A model generated the notes under the pieces. It was given only the letters and a program-made list of their open reading frames with translations, ran no database searches and was not told the DNA's origin. Made by a program: the position numbers and the translations under genes. DNA of 64,000 nucleotides from Streptomyces sp. NBC_01116 (GTDB taxonomy: Bacteria > Actinomycetota > Actinomycetes > Streptomycetales > Streptomycetaceae). Shown here in pieces: positions 18,967 through 28,368 of this stretch (the first letter of the stretch is position 1; the number at the start of each line of letters is the position of its first letter). The stretch spans positions 2,728,001-2,792,000 of the forward strand of contig NZ_CP108644.1 of assembly GCF_041435495.1 (NCBI RefSeq), in the 5' to 3' direction.

Positions 18967-18972
18967 GTGCCC

Positions 18973-19002
18973 TTGACACTCTTCCGCGCGGACCCTGAGG
19001 CT
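18973..19002 (+). promoter_or_regulatory. promoter of the IolE-like gene (probably leaderless)
   Basis: TTGACA (18973-18978), an 18-nt spacer and GAGGCT (18997-19002). The predicted start near 19009-19010 coincides with ATG 19010, so the mRNA may be leaderless, although GAGG could instead act as a ribosome site. Confidence 0.5.
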
Positions 19003-19009
19003 GGGCGTT

Positions 19010-19936
19010 ATGACCCCCTCCGTCCGCTCCCCGGCCCGCATCCGCATCGGCTCGGCCCCCGACTCCTGGGGTGTGTGGTTCCCCGACGACCCGAAGCAGG
19101 TGCCGTGGCGGCGCTTCCTCGACGAGGTGGCCGAGGCCGGGTACGCGTGGATCGAGCTCGGCCCGTACGGCTATCTGCCCACCGACCCGGCCCGGCTGGC
19201 CGACGAGACCCGCGACCGGGGGCTCACGGTCTCCGCCGGGACCGTCTTCACCGGATTGCACCACGGCCCGGACGTCTGGGACCGGACGTGGGCGCATGTC
19301 GCGGACATCGCCGGGCTGACCCGGGCCATGGGCGCCGAACACCTGGTCGTCATCCCGTCCTTCTGGCGCGACGACAAGACGGGCGAGGTGCTGGAGGACC
19401 GGGTGCTCACACCCGCGCAGTGGCGTGATCTGACCGCGCAGACGGAGCGGCTGGGCCGGGAGGTCCGGGAGCGCTTCGGGCTGCGCATCGTCGTCCACCC
19501 GCACGCCGACACCCACATCGACACCGAGGAGAACGTCAGCCGCTTCCTCGACGCCACCGATCCGGATCTCGTCTCGCTCTGCCTGGACACCGGGCACTAC
19601 GCCTACTGCGGCGGCGACAGCGTCAAGCTCATCGAGACGTACGGGGAGCGCATCGGCTACCTCCACCTCAAGCAGGTCGATCCGGAGATCCTGGCGGCGG
19701 TGGTGGCGGACGAGGTGCCGTTCGGCCCGGCGGTGGCCAGGGGCGTGATGTGCGAGCCGCCCGGCGGGGTCCCCGCCCTGGAACCGGTCCTGGAGGCGGC
19801 CCGCGCCCTGGACGTCGATCTGTTCGCGATCGTGGAGCAGGACATGTATCCGTGCCCGCCGGACAAGCCGTTCCCGATCGCCCGCCGCACCCGGGAGTTC
19901 CTCCGCTCCTGCGGAAGGCCCGGCACCACGACCTGA
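19010..19936 (+). CDS. sugar phosphate isomerase/epimerase, IolE-like (inosose dehydratase candidate)
   Basis: A 308-residue xylose-isomerase-like TIM barrel. Family features include IGSAPDSWGVWFPDD at the N-terminus, WIELGPYGYLP, metal-site segments such as VVHPHADTHIDTEENV, LCLDTGHYAYCGGD and YLHLKQVDPE, and the final FAIVEQDMYPCPP. The N-terminal SAPDSWGVW and the position divergent from iolC fit 2-keto-myo-inositol dehydratase, which feeds IolD. Substrate is inferred from context. It faces the operon across a 133-bp region with a shared palindrome. Confidence 0.85.
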   Translation: MTPSVRSPARIRIGSAPDSWGVWFPDDPKQVPWRRFLDEVAEAGYAWIELGPYGYLPTDPARLADETRDRGLTVSAGTVFTGLHHGPDVWDRTWAHVADIAGLTRAMGAEHLVVIPSFWRDDKTGEVLEDRVLTPAQWRDLTAQTERLGREVRERFGLRIVVHPHADTHIDTEENVSRFLDATDPDLVSLCLDTGHYAYCGGDSVKLIETYGERIGYLHLKQVDPEILAAVVADEVPFGPAVARGVMCEPPGGVPALEPVLEAARALDVDLFAIVEQDMYPCPPDKPFPIARRTREFLRSCGRPGTTT

Positions 19937-20056
19937 GCCCGCAGGGCCTGTCGGCGCTCACCGGGCCCGGCGGGCGGCCCCGGCAGGCCCGGGCGCCCCA
20001 GTCGCCTCAACCGCCCCGACTACCCCAGCTGCACCGGCGGCACCGGCGGCCCCGGG

Positions 20057-20590
20057 TCAGACTCCCGTGCGTCCGTCGACGCGCTCGCGCACCAGGTCGG
20101 CATGACCGCAGTGCCGGGCGTACTCGCCGATCATGTGGGTGTAGATCCACCGCAGCGTGACCTGCGCGCCCATGAACGGGCTGGTGTCGTCGAGCGCCCG
20201 GGCCGCGCAGTTCTGCCGGGCCCGTGCCACCTCGGCCTCCCACCGCGCGAGCGCCTGCTCGTAGGTGGCGTCCTCGGCGAGATCCCACCCGCCGTCACGG
20301 CCCTCGGCGCCGTCCCCGCCGCCGGCCGGGGGCGCGAGGACCGGCGGGGCGTCCTCCTGCGCGAGCACGCGACGGAACCAGTTCCGCTCGACCTCCGCCA
20401 GGTGCTGGAGCAGTCCGAGCAGGGTGATCGGCGAAGGCGCGGCGGACGCCTCGCGCAGCCCCTCCTCGGGCAGGTCCGCGCACTTCTGGGCGAGAGTGGC
20501 GCGGTAGAAGTCGAGCCAACTCTCCAAGGAGGTGCGTTCGTCGGCGACCAGCGGGGGCATCGGGCGTTCGGAGGTGCTCATGGTCTCCAT
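20057..20590 (-). CDS. DinB/DUF664 family protein
   Basis: A 177-residue four-helix DinB-type protein: PPLVADERTSLESWLDFYRA at the N-terminus, LLGLLQHLAEVERNWFRRVL with a putative metal His, and the C-terminal IGEYARHCGHADLVRERVDG. DUF664 members resemble mycothiol-dependent enzymes of the DinB superfamily, but their substrates are mostly unknown. The second DUF664 gene of the window (44104-44718) shares the same C-terminal signature. The start is uncertain between ATG 20590 and ATG 20581; neither has a good ribosome site. Confidence 0.85.
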   Translation of the reverse strand: METMSTSERPMPPLVADERTSLESWLDFYRATLAQKCADLPEEGLREASAAPSPITLLGLLQHLAEVERNWFRRVLAQEDAPPVLAPPAGGGDGAEGRDGGWDLAEDATYEQALARWEAEVARARQNCAARALDDTSPFMGAQVTLRWIYTHMIGEYARHCGHADLVRERVDGRTGV

Positions 20591-20659
20591 CGTGGCAGCC
20601 GGGTCCGACAACGGCCGCGCTTCGCACCACTGGACCTGGTTCGACCCTTCCGCCATGTC

Positions 20660-20692
20660 CGTAACTGTTTCGATGCATGTGTATCGGTTACG
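20660..20692. promoter_or_regulatory. interrupted inverted repeat upstream of DinB and HTH genes
   Basis: CGTAAC (20660-20665) and CGAT (20671-20674) are mirrored by ATCG (20683-20686) and GTTACG (20687-20692). It lies in the 237-bp divergent region between the DinB gene and the small HTH gene and could be an operator. The left arm carries a 5-nt insertion, so the call is weak. Confidence 0.3.
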
Positions 20693-20827
20693 TCGGATTT
20701 CTGTCACAGCCGGTCGACAGCCCCACGCCGCTGCCGTCCGTGATCGTTCCACCGAGCACGGGCCGAGTGATCGTCAGCCTGTGCTGCGGAGCGCAGCAGA
20801 GCAGAGAAGCGCTGAGAGGTGTCACCG

Positions 20828-21019
20828 ATGACCGACGAATCGCTCTGGTCCTACAAGGACATTGCCGCGCACATCCAGGTCCGGCCGGACACCGTCCGCT
20901 CCTATCGCAAGCACGGGCTCCTGCCCCCGCCCGACCAGGTGAACAACGGGAAGCCGTACTGGTACGGAGACACTGTCCGCGCCTGGGTCGCCTCCCGCCC
21001 CCGCAACCGGGGCCGCTGA
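20828..21019 (+). CDS. small MerR/AlpA-like helix-turn-helix protein
   Basis: A 63-residue protein that is almost entirely one winged-helix DNA-binding domain: WSYKDIAAHIQVRPDTVRSY, RKHGLLPPPDQ and KPYWYGDTVRAWVASRP. It resembles AlpA/excisionase-type HTH proteins. No integrase or phage gene is visible nearby, so an excision role is not supported; a local regulator is more likely. ATG 20828 has GAGAGG about 8 nt upstream; an in-frame GTG at 20819 overlaps that site. Confidence 0.75.
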   Translation: MTDESLWSYKDIAAHIQVRPDTVRSYRKHGLLPPPDQVNNGKPYWYGDTVRAWVASRPRNRGR

Positions 21020-21065
21020 CACCCCGGCCGGCACGGCACCCCGGACCCGCACGGGCCCGCGCCCG

Positions 21066-21818
21066 TCAGCTCCGGGCGGGCGCCCGGAAGAGGGCTGTCC
21101 AGAGGAACGGCTCCCCGAAGTGCGGGGATCGGGGGGCCTCGTCGCGCATCCGGCGCAGCTCGATCTCCGTCAGACCGGAGAAGACGCGGCGCAGCGCCTC
21201 GGGCGAGTAGGCGAGCCCGCCCTGCAGGCCGCCCGTCCGGTAGAGCTCGGCGTCCGGCAGTTCGGAGCCCATCCCGCCCTCCCCGGCGGCGAAGCAGGTG
21301 AGCGCGAAGTGGCCGCCGGGCGCGAGGCAACGCTCCAGGAGGGCGAGATAGCTGATGCGGCGATGGGGCGGCAGGTGGTGGAAACAGCCGGAGTCGTAGA
21401 TCAGGTCGTAGGGCCCGGCGAGGGCGGCCCCTTCCTCGGTCAGCGCGAACGCGTCACCGCGGTGGAACTCGATGGCGTGGGCCCCTGCCCCGTCCGCTCG
21501 TTCCCGGGCCCAGGCGATCGCCTCCGGGGAGAGGTCGACCGCGTCGACGTCGAAGCCGAGCGAGGCCAGGTGCAGCGCGTTGCGGCCGGGGCCGCAGCCG
21601 AGGTCGAGCGCACGGCCCGGGGCGATCAGCCCTTGGCGGAGATACGCGTCCAGGTTCTCGTCGGGCTTGTCCACGAAGAACGGCACCGCCTTGGAACGGT
21701 CCGCGTAGAAGTCGTCCCACCAGGACGCCCCGTTGGCTGTCCATCGGTCCGCGGCAGGGGCGAACAGCCCGTCCATCAGCGCCAGCACATCGTCCGTCGT
21801 GGTCACGTTCCGGTCCAT
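21066..21818 (-). CDS. class I SAM-dependent methyltransferase
   Basis: A 250-residue methyltransferase. The SAM-binding motif I is ALDLGCGPGRNALHLA, motif II is VDAVDLSPEAIAWA, and the post-II region is YDLIYDSGCFHHLPPHRR. The order fits TehB/thiopurine-type small-molecule methyltransferases. ATG 21818 is preferred because GAAGGGGG lies about 6 nt upstream; a start at 21863 would remove that site from use. It is a single gene, convergent with the small HTH gene. The substrate is unknown. Confidence 0.85.
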   Translation of the reverse strand: MDRNVTTTDDVLALMDGLFAPAADRWTANGASWWDDFYADRSKAVPFFVDKPDENLDAYLRQGLIAPGRALDLGCGPGRNALHLASLGFDVDAVDLSPEAIAWARERADGAGAHAIEFHRGDAFALTEEGAALAGPYDLIYDSGCFHHLPPHRRISYLALLERCLAPGGHFALTCFAAGEGGMGSELPDAELYRTGGLQGGLAYSPEALRRVFSGLTEIELRRMRDEAPRSPHFGEPFLWTALFRAPARS

Positions 21819-22073
21819 CCGGGCCCCCTTCTCCGATGGGGCAATTCTAGGCAGTCGGAGCATGAAATCCCAGGTCAGCAGCCTTCTATCGATGCCGCCG
21901 GCGGACTCCTGAAGCCGTCCGGGGCGAGGGGTGGAGACCGGCCCCCGGCCTCCACCCGTTCGGTGCCCCGCGGGCCCTCCGGGGCCCTCTCCGAGGGTGT
22001 TTCGGGGCTCCCCGAGGGCTGTTTCCGAACGGATTCCCGCGCATTCCCCGCCCTCGCGCCCCAGGGGCGTCTG

Positions 22074-24398
22074 TCAGCGTCTCGCCGGTTCGGCGGGCGT
22101 CGCCGCGTCCGTCCCGGAGGCGGCATCCGCCCTGGGCATCAGGGGCATCGTGGACTCCTCCTCCCCGGCGCCGCCCCGGCCGCCCCGGCCGCCCCGAGCC
22201 TCCGGAGCGGCGGCGCCGGCCGCCTCCCCTTCGCTGAGGCCGAACCTGCGGTGGAAGGCCCGCAGGGGTGCGGGGGCCCACCAGGTGGAGCGGCCCATCA
22301 GCTTCATCACCGAGGGGACCAGCAGACCGCGCACCACCATGGCGTCCATCAGGACGGCCAGGGCGATGCCGAGTCCCAGCATCTTGGTGTTGGTGACCCG
22401 CGAGGTGCCGATGGCCACCATCACGACCGCGAGGATCACGGCGGCCGCGGTGATCAGTCCGCCGGTGTGCCGGAGTCCGAAGGTGACGGAGTGCTCGTGG
22501 TCGCCGGTGCGGTCGTGCTCCTCCTTGATCCGGGATATCAGGAAGACCCCGTAGTCCATGGAGAGTCCGAAGGCGACGCAGAACATCAGGACGGGCAGCG
22601 TCGTCTCGATGTCGCCCGTGCTGGTGAAGACGAGCAGCCCGGAGAGATTCCCGTCCTGGAAGACCCAGACCACCGCCCCGAACATCGCGGTCAGGCTGAG
22701 GGCGTTGAGCACGACCGCCTGGAGCGGGATGAGCACACTGCCGGTGAGCAGGAAGACCAGGAGCAGGGTGACCACCACGATGATCCCCACCGCCCAGGGC
22801 AGCCGGTCGGCTATGGCGTCCTTGGAGTCGACGAGGACCGCCGCCGTGCCCGTGACCGAGGTGTCGAGGGAGGAGGCGGAGGGCACGGCCCTCAGGTCCC
22901 GTACGAGCTGCTGGGTCTGCTCGCCGACGGCTTCTCCCTCGGGCAGCACGCTGTAGTAGGCCACGGAGTCCCCGGTGACCGGGCCGTCGACCCGCAGGAC
23001 TCCGGGGAGCTGCTCGATCCGGTCCTTCAGGTCCGCGTACGCGGCGGGGGAGCCCTGCCCCTCGGCCAGCACCTCCAGGCCTCCGCCGGGGCTGCCGGGG
23101 AACCCTTCGCGGATGTGTTCCTGAACGACCCGGGACTCCGCCGAGGCCGGCAGCTGGCGGTCGTCCGCCGTGCCGAACCTGACGCCCAGGAAGGGCAGTC
23201 CGAGCAGCAGGAGCCCGACGGTGGTGACGACGGCGAAGAGGGGCGCCCTGCGCATCACCAGCACGGCCAGCCGCGCCCAGCCCCGGCCGGGCGACGCCTC
23301 CTCCCCCGGGCCCCCGGCCCTCTCCTTCCGGCGGCGGAACAGCCGGCGCAGGTCGAGCGCGTCGATCCGGTGGCCGAGCAGCACGAGTGCCGCGGGCAGC
23401 AGGATCAGTGCGGCAGCGGCGGCCAGGAGGACCACGGCGATGCCGGCGTAGGCGAAGGACCGCAGGAAGTACTGCGGGAAGACGAGCATGGCCGACAGGG
23501 ACACCGCCACGGTCAGCGCCGAGAACAGCACCGTACGCCCGGCGGTCCGCAGCGTCGTGCCCACCGCGGTCCGGGGGTCCGCCCCGCCGGCCAGCTCCTC
23601 GCGGAAGCGGCGGACGATGAACAGGGCGTAGTCGATGGCGAGTCCGAGGCCGAGCGCCGTGGTGAGGTTCATGGCGAAGACCGAGACGTCGGTGAACTCC
23701 GTCAGCCCTCGCAGCACGGCGTTGGTGCCGAGGATGGCGACGATGCCGACACCGAGCGGCAGCATCGCGGCGACGGCGCTGCCGAAGACCATGACCAGCA
23801 GGACGAGCGTCACCGGCAGGGCGATCAGCTCGGCCCGCAGCAGATCCTCCTGGATGATCGTCTGCATCTCGTGCTGCACCGCGACGGGCCCGCCGAGGGA
23901 GACCGTCACGGGCCCCCGCTCCCCCGCGAAGGCGGGGGCCATCCGGTCGAGGGTCTCGCCGGCGGTCTTCTCGTCGCCACCGATCCGGGCGGCGATGACC
24001 GCCTCGTGACCGTCCTCGGAGCGCAGGGCGGGTGCCCCGGTCTCCCAGTAGGACCCGATGCCCGAGATCCCCGGCTCGGCCTTCAGCCGCTCGACCAGGC
24101 GGGCGGCTTCGGCCGCCACCGCCGGGTCGTCGACCGTCGCGGAGCCGCTGTCCACCAGCAGGAGCAGGTTGGGCTGGGAGGCGGGGAACTCCCGCGCCAG
24201 CACCTCGGTCGCGTAGGTCGACTCGGCGTCGGGGGCCTGCCAGCCGCCGCTGCCCATCCGGTCCGCCACCCCGCTCCCCGCGAACACGGCGAGCGCGGTG
24301 ATCACCAGCGCGGCCAGCAGCGCGAACCGCGGTCGGGCGGTGACGAACCGCGTCCAGCCGCCGACCGGCGGCGGGGCGGAACGGTTGACTTCGGACAT
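22074..24398 (-). CDS. MMPL family transporter
   Basis: A 774-residue RND/MMPL protein with the usual duplicated architecture: a membrane helix (FALLAALVITALAVFAG), a first periplasm-facing domain, five helices including FAMNLTTALGLGLAIDYALF, a cytosolic linker, a helix, a second outside domain, and five more helices including MFCVAFGLSMDYGVFLISR. The two LGLAIDY/GLSMDY motifs hold the proton-relay Asp-Tyr pairs of the family. It is expected to export lipids or hydrophobic compounds. The divergent TetR gene and the palindrome between them suggest drug- or ligand-inducible repression. Confidence 0.92.
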   Translation of the reverse strand: MSEVNRSAPPPVGGWTRFVTARPRFALLAALVITALAVFAGSGVADRMGSGGWQAPDAESTYATEVLAREFPASQPNLLLLVDSGSATVDDPAVAAEAARLVERLKAEPGISGIGSYWETGAPALRSEDGHEAVIAARIGGDEKTAGETLDRMAPAFAGERGPVTVSLGGPVAVQHEMQTIIQEDLLRAELIALPVTLVLLVMVFGSAVAAMLPLGVGIVAILGTNAVLRGLTEFTDVSVFAMNLTTALGLGLAIDYALFIVRRFREELAGGADPRTAVGTTLRTAGRTVLFSALTVAVSLSAMLVFPQYFLRSFAYAGIAVVLLAAAAALILLPAALVLLGHRIDALDLRRLFRRRKERAGGPGEEASPGRGWARLAVLVMRRAPLFAVVTTVGLLLLGLPFLGVRFGTADDRQLPASAESRVVQEHIREGFPGSPGGGLEVLAEGQGSPAAYADLKDRIEQLPGVLRVDGPVTGDSVAYYSVLPEGEAVGEQTQQLVRDLRAVPSASSLDTSVTGTAAVLVDSKDAIADRLPWAVGIIVVVTLLLVFLLTGSVLIPLQAVVLNALSLTAMFGAVVWVFQDGNLSGLLVFTSTGDIETTLPVLMFCVAFGLSMDYGVFLISRIKEEHDRTGDHEHSVTFGLRHTGGLITAAAVILAVVMVAIGTSRVTNTKMLGLGIALAVLMDAMVVRGLLVPSVMKLMGRSTWWAPAPLRAFHRRFGLSEGEAAGAAAPEARGGRGGRGGAGEEESTMPLMPRADAASGTDAATPAEPARR

Positions 24399-24470
24399 GG
24401 TGCGGTGTCCCCTTCACCGAGACCCGGGCGGCACAGGGCAGCATGGGTCGGCCGTTGCCACTTACCCTGG

Positions 24471-24525
24471 CAAACACGAGTAGTCGCTCGCGTTTCACTA
24501 GAATGCGAGCGACCACTCGCGTTTG
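24471..24525. promoter_or_regulatory. 55-bp palindromic operator/promoter between MMPL and TetR genes
   Basis: Two 21-bp arms (24471-24491 and 24505-24525) are inverted copies matching at 19 of 21 positions around a 13-bp spacer. Each arm contains a smaller CGAG-N6-CTCG palindrome, so there may be two TetR dimer sites. On the minus strand TTGACA (24524-24529) and CATTCT (24500-24505), 18 nt apart, form the MMPL promoter. On the plus strand TAGAAT (24499-24504) is a likely -10 for the TetR gene. Bound repressor would block both. Confidence 0.75.
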
Positions 24526-24556
24526 TCAACCGCATCACGAGAGCTGGGGATTGACC

Positions 24557-25282
24557 GTGTCGGAGGCCAGAGCCACCAAGGGCGCCGCGGCGGACGGAGC
24601 GGACGGCGGATCCACCGCCGCCGCCGCAGCCGACGGAACGCCGGGATCCGCCCGCCCGCGCCGCCGCCAGGCCCGCGGCGAGGCCCGTATCGCCCAACTG
24701 CTCCGGGCCGCCGCGAGCGTCTTCTGCACCAGCGGCTACACCGCGTCGAGCACCAACGCCATCGCCCGCGAGGCAGGGGTGTCGCCGGGCACGCTCTACC
24801 AGTTCTTCCCGAACAAGGAGGCCATCGCGGTCGAGCTGGGCGACCAGCTGCTCAACCGCTGGCGGGACACCTACGGCGCCGCCCTCACCCAGAGCCATGT
24901 CGAGCTGCCGCTCGACCGCATGCTGGACGCCGTCCTCGACCCGCTGATCGCCTTCAACTGCGAGAACCCGGCCTTCTCGGTCCTGATGCACGGCTCGGAG
25001 ATCCCCGGCCGGATCACCGAGGAGCACGACACGCTGCACGCCACGATGCTGACGCGGGTCGAATCGGTGCTCGCCGGCTACCTCCCGGACGTGCCGGCCG
25101 GCCAGGTCCACCGCATCGCCGACATGACCTTCATGCTCTTCAAGGCCGGACTGGACCTGATCATGGCCCACGAGGGCGAGGAACGCGCGGCCTACATCCA
25201 GGAGCTGAAGACGATCATGTTCCGCTACCTGGATCCCCTGGTCGGCGACGAGGTGCGACACGGGACCCCGCACGCGCCGTAG
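24557..25282 (+). CDS. TetR family transcriptional regulator
   Basis: A 241-residue TetR regulator. After a Gly/Ala-rich N-terminus (residues 1-36) comes the HTH: IAQLLRAAASVFCTSGY, SSTNAIAREAGVSPGTLYQF and FPNKEAIAVELGDQLL. The C-terminal ligand domain is of the TetR_C type. GTG 24557 is chosen because GGGGA is 6 nt upstream. The gene diverges from the MMPL transporter, and the 55-bp palindrome between them is the obvious operator, so it is probably an autorepressor and repressor of the transporter. Confidence 0.9.
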   Translation: MSEARATKGAAADGADGGSTAAAAADGTPGSARPRRRQARGEARIAQLLRAAASVFCTSGYTASSTNAIAREAGVSPGTLYQFFPNKEAIAVELGDQLLNRWRDTYGAALTQSHVELPLDRMLDAVLDPLIAFNCENPAFSVLMHGSEIPGRITEEHDTLHATMLTRVESVLAGYLPDVPAGQVHRIADMTFMLFKAGLDLIMAHEGEERAAYIQELKTIMFRYLDPLVGDEVRHGTPHAP

Positions 25283-25366
25283 GCGCCCCTCGCACGCACA
25301 CCACGCGCGCCCCGCACACGCCATCGACGAACACGGGACCGGCACACGACACCGCCGGATCGCATT

Positions 25367-25385
25367 TATACCCCCTAGGGGTATA
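25367..25385. promoter_or_regulatory. CsoR-type copper operator
   Basis: TATACCCC-CTA-GGGGTATA is an inverted repeat of 8-bp arms around a 3-bp spacer, the form recognised by the copper repressor CsoR. A TATAGT at 25382-25387 overlaps it as a likely -10, so bound repressor would block the copper genes. No csoR gene is in the window; it must act in trans. Confidence 0.8.
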
Positions 25386-25473
25386 GTGTGAGACGACGGA
25401 ACGCCGGGGAGTCCTCCACGGCCCCCTGCGCCCCGCCACGCCGCCGTAACGTGTTCGCGAAGAGGAGAACGTC

Positions 25474-25791
25474 ATGACCGCCGAGACAGAGACCACCCAG
25501 TCCACCGGTTCCTGCTGCTCGCCCACCGGTTCCTGCCACGACGGTGCGGCCGACGTGCAGATCGGGCAGACCGACTCGGTCACCACCGTGTACCAGGTCA
25601 AGGGCATGACCTGCGGCCACTGCGAGGGCGCCGTTTCGGAGGAGATCTCCGGGATCGCCGGCGTGTCCTCGGTCGCCGCCGTCGCCGCCACCGGCCTGGT
25701 CACCGTCACCTCCAAGGCCCCGCTGGCCGAGGACGCCGTCCGCGCCGCCGTCGACGAGGCCGGGTACGAGCTCCTCGGCCCGGCCGCCTGA
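25474..25791 (+). CDS. copZ: copper chaperone, CopZ-like
   Basis: A 105-residue protein with one heavy-metal-associated domain. The copper ligands are in GMTCGHC (residues 44-50), followed by the ferredoxin-like fold to YELLGPAA. It should pass Cu(I) to the P-type ATPase encoded 105 bp downstream. Unusually it carries a 30-residue N-terminal extension with three more cysteines (GSCCSPTGSC), which could bind additional metal; its role is unknown. ATG 25474 follows a GAGGAG ribosome site. Expression is probably controlled by the CsoR-type operator upstream. Confidence 0.9.
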   Translation: MTAETETTQSTGSCCSPTGSCHDGAADVQIGQTDSVTTVYQVKGMTCGHCEGAVSEEISGIAGVSSVAAVAATGLVTVTSKAPLAEDAVRAAVDEAGYELLGPAA

Positions 25792-25896
25792 AGGCCGGCC
25801 GGAGCAGCCGCCACCCCCGTTCGCCGTCGGGCCGTGCCTCACCAGTCGATACTGGTGGGGTACGGCCCGATCCGCGTTTCCCAGGAGTTCCGGAAC

Positions 25897-28290
25897 ATGG
25901 CCAGCACAGCAGCAGCCGATTTCCCGGCCGCCGACGCCTCCGAGGCCGAGCTCATGATCGGCGGGATGACCTGCGCCTCGTGCGCGGCCCGCGTCGAGAA
26001 GAAGCTCAACCGGATGGACGGCGTCACCGCCACGGTGAACTACGCGACCGAGAAGGCCCGCGTCACCTTCGGGGAAGGGCTGAAGCTGGGGGATCTCGTC
26101 GCCACGGTCGAGAAGACCGGCTACACGGCCCGTCCCGTCGTACAGGCGGAACGGCAGGCACCGGCAGAGGACGGCACCACCACTCCTCCGACCGCCGCCC
26201 CGGACACGTACGCCGAGGAGACCCGCGGTACGGGCTCCGCCACGGGCACGGGCGCCGGTCCCGCCGTGGCCCCGGGGCCCGCCCCGGACCCTGCCGCCCG
26301 CGACGCCGGGGCGGACCGTGACGCCTCCGTCGGCGCGATCCGGCACCGCCTCGTCGTGTCCGCCGTGCTCGCCGTCCCCGTCGTCCTGCTCGCCATGGTC
26401 CCGGCCTTCCAGTTCGACCACTGGCAGTGGCTCAGCCTCACCCTGGCCGCGCCCGTCGTCGTCTGGGGCGGGCTGCCCTTCCACCGCGCCGCGTGGACCA
26501 ACCTCCGGCACGGCGCCGCCACGATGGACACGCTGGTCTCGCTCGGCACGCTCGCCGCGTTCGGCTGGTCGCTGTGGGCCCTGTTCCTCGGCGACGCGGG
26601 CATGCCCGGCATGCGCCACGTCTTCGACCTCACCGTCCCGCGCGCCGACGCCGGCTCGACGATCTACCTGGAGGTGGCGGCCGGGGTCGTCACGTTCATC
26701 CTGCTCGGCCGCTACCTGGAGGCCCGCGCCAAGCGGAGGTCCGGGGCGGCCCTGCGGGCGCTGATGGACCTGGGCGCCAAGGACGTCTCCGTACTCAGGG
26801 ACGGCCGGGAGGTCCGCGTCCCGGCGAGCACGCTCGTCGTGGGCGACCGTTTCCTGGTCCGTCCCGGGGAGAAGATCGCGACGGACGGGACCGTGGTCGA
26901 GGGCTCCTCCGCCGTGGACGCCTCCATGCTCACCGGCGAGTCCGTACCCGTCGAGGTCACCGCCGGCGACACCGTCACCGGAGCCACCCTCAACGCCGGA
27001 GGCCGCCTCGTCGTCGAAGCCACCCGCATCGGCGCCGACACCCAACTCGCCCGCATGGCCCGCCTCGTCGAGGACGCCCAGAACGGCAAGGCCTCCGCAC
27101 AACGCCTCGCCGACCGCATCTCCGCCGTCTTCGTCCCCATCGTCATCGCCCTCGCCCTCGCCACCCTCGGCTTCTGGCTCGGCAACGGCGCCGGACCCAC
27201 CGCCGCCTTCACCGCCGCCGTCGCCGTCCTCATCATCGCCTGCCCCTGCGCCCTCGGCCTCGCCACACCCACCGCCCTCATGGTCGGCACCGGCCGCGGC
27301 GCACAACTCGGCATCCTCATCAAGGGCCCCGAAGTCCTGGAGACCACCCGCCGCGCCGACACCATCGTCCTCGACAAGACCGGCACCGTCACCACCGGCC
27401 GCATGACCCTCCAGACCACCCACACCACCCCCACCACCACCAAAACCGAAGTCCTCCGCCTCGCCGGAGCACTCGAGAACGCCTCCGAACACCCCATCGC
27501 CCAAGCCGTCGCCACCGCCGCCACCAACACCACCGGCCCCCTCCCCACCCCCGAGGACTTCCAGAACATCCCCGGACTCGGCGTCCAGGGCATCGTCGAG
27601 GGCCACGCCGTCCTCGTCGGGCGGCCCCGCCTCCTCGCCGACGCGGCGATCCCTCTCCCGCCCGCGTTGTCGGGGGCCCTGGCGGAGGCCGGGGAGCACG
27701 GCCGTACGGCGGTCGTCGTGGCCTGGGACGGGGAGGCGCGGGGCGTGTTCGGGGTGGCGGACGCGGTCAAGGGCAGCAGCGCCGCCGCCGTGCGCGAGCT
27801 GCGCGCGCTGGGGCTGAGGCCCGTCCTGCTGACCGGAGACAACCGGGCGGTGGCGGAGGCCGTGGCCCGCGAGGTGGGCATCGACGAGGTCCACGCGGAG
27901 GTGCTTCCCGAGGACAAGGTGAACGTCGTGAAGCGCCTTCAGGCCGAGGGCCGGGTCGTCGCGATGGTCGGCGACGGGGTCAACGACGCGGCCGCCCTCG
28001 CCACGGCGGACCTGGGGCTGGCGATGGGCACCGGGACGGATGCGGCGATCGAGGCGAGCGACCTCACGCTGGTTCGTGGAGATCTCAAGGTGACGGCTGA
28101 CGCAATCCGCCTCTCCAGGCGTACGCTGGCCACCATCAGGGGCAACCTCTTCTGGGCCTTCGGGTACAACGTCGCGGCCTTGCCCCTGGCTGCAAGTGGC
28201 CTGCTCAACCCTATGATCGCGGGAGCCGCCATGGCGTTTTCGTCCGTGTTCGTCGTCACGAACAGCCTACGGTTGCGTGCCTTCACGTAA
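25897..28290 (+). CDS. copA: copper-exporting P1B-type ATPase
   Basis: A 797-residue P-type ATPase. An N-terminal HMA domain (GMTCASC, residues 23-29) is followed by an Ala/Pro/Thr-rich linker, the membrane domain with CPC (449-451), phosphorylation Asp493 in DKTGT, the TGES actuator loop, an ATP-binding SEHP motif and the hinge [10 protein letters not shown]. The CPC type exports Cu(I) to the outside. ATG 25897 has AGGAG 9 nt upstream. The stretch from about 26.93 to 27.65 kb has strongly C-ending codons, unlike the rest of the gene, which suggests a recombined segment. Confidence 0.93.
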   Translation: MASTAAADFPAADASEAELMIGGMTCASCAARVEKKLNRMDGVTATVNYATEKARVTFGEGLKLGDLVATVEKTGYTARPVVQAERQAPAEDGTTTPPTAAPDTYAEETRGTGSATGTGAGPAVAPGPAPDPAARDAGADRDASVGAIRHRLVVSAVLAVPVVLLAMVPAFQFDHWQWLSLTLAAPVVVWGGLPFHRAAWTNLRHGAATMDTLVSLGTLAAFGWSLWALFLGDAGMPGMRHVFDLTVPRADAGSTIYLEVAAGVVTFILLGRYLEARAKRRSGAALRALMDLGAKDVSVLRDGREVRVPASTLVVGDRFLVRPGEKIATDGTVVEGSSAVDASMLTGESVPVEVTAGDTVTGATLNAGGRLVVEATRIGADTQLARMARLVEDAQNGKASAQRLADRISAVFVPIVIALALATLGFWLGNGAGPTAAFTAAVAVLIIACPCALGLATPTALMVGTGRGAQLGILIKGPEVLETTRRADTIVLDKTGTVTTGRMTLQTTHTTPTTTKTEVLRLAGALENASEHPIAQAVATAATNTTGPLPTPEDFQNIPGLGVQGIVEGHAVLVGRPRLLADAAIPLPPALSGALAEAGEHGRTAVVVAWDGEARGVFGVADAVKGSSAAAVRELRALGLRPVLLTGDNRAVAEAVAREVGIDEVHAEVLPEDKVNVVKRLQAEGRVVAMVGDGVNDAAALATADLGLAMGTGTDAAIEASDLTLVRGDLKVTADAIRLSRRTLATIRGNLFWAFGYNVAALPLAASGLLNPMIAGAAMAFSSVFVVTNSLRLRAFT

Positions 28291-28368
28291 CTTCCACAAA
28301 GAGATTTAGATCACACCGGTTTCAGGGTAACCATCCGGTGGGTTCGCGAGTCTTAGAGTGCGAGCCAA

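Noticed and set aside
20828..21019. Excisionase of an integrated element
   Set aside because: The HTH fits, but there is no integrase, attachment-site repeat or phage gene nearby.
21120..24554. 1144-codon plus-strand open frame
   Set aside because: It lies opposite the MMPL gene, is Gly/Arg/His-rich, and has no domain. It is a shadow caused by high GC.
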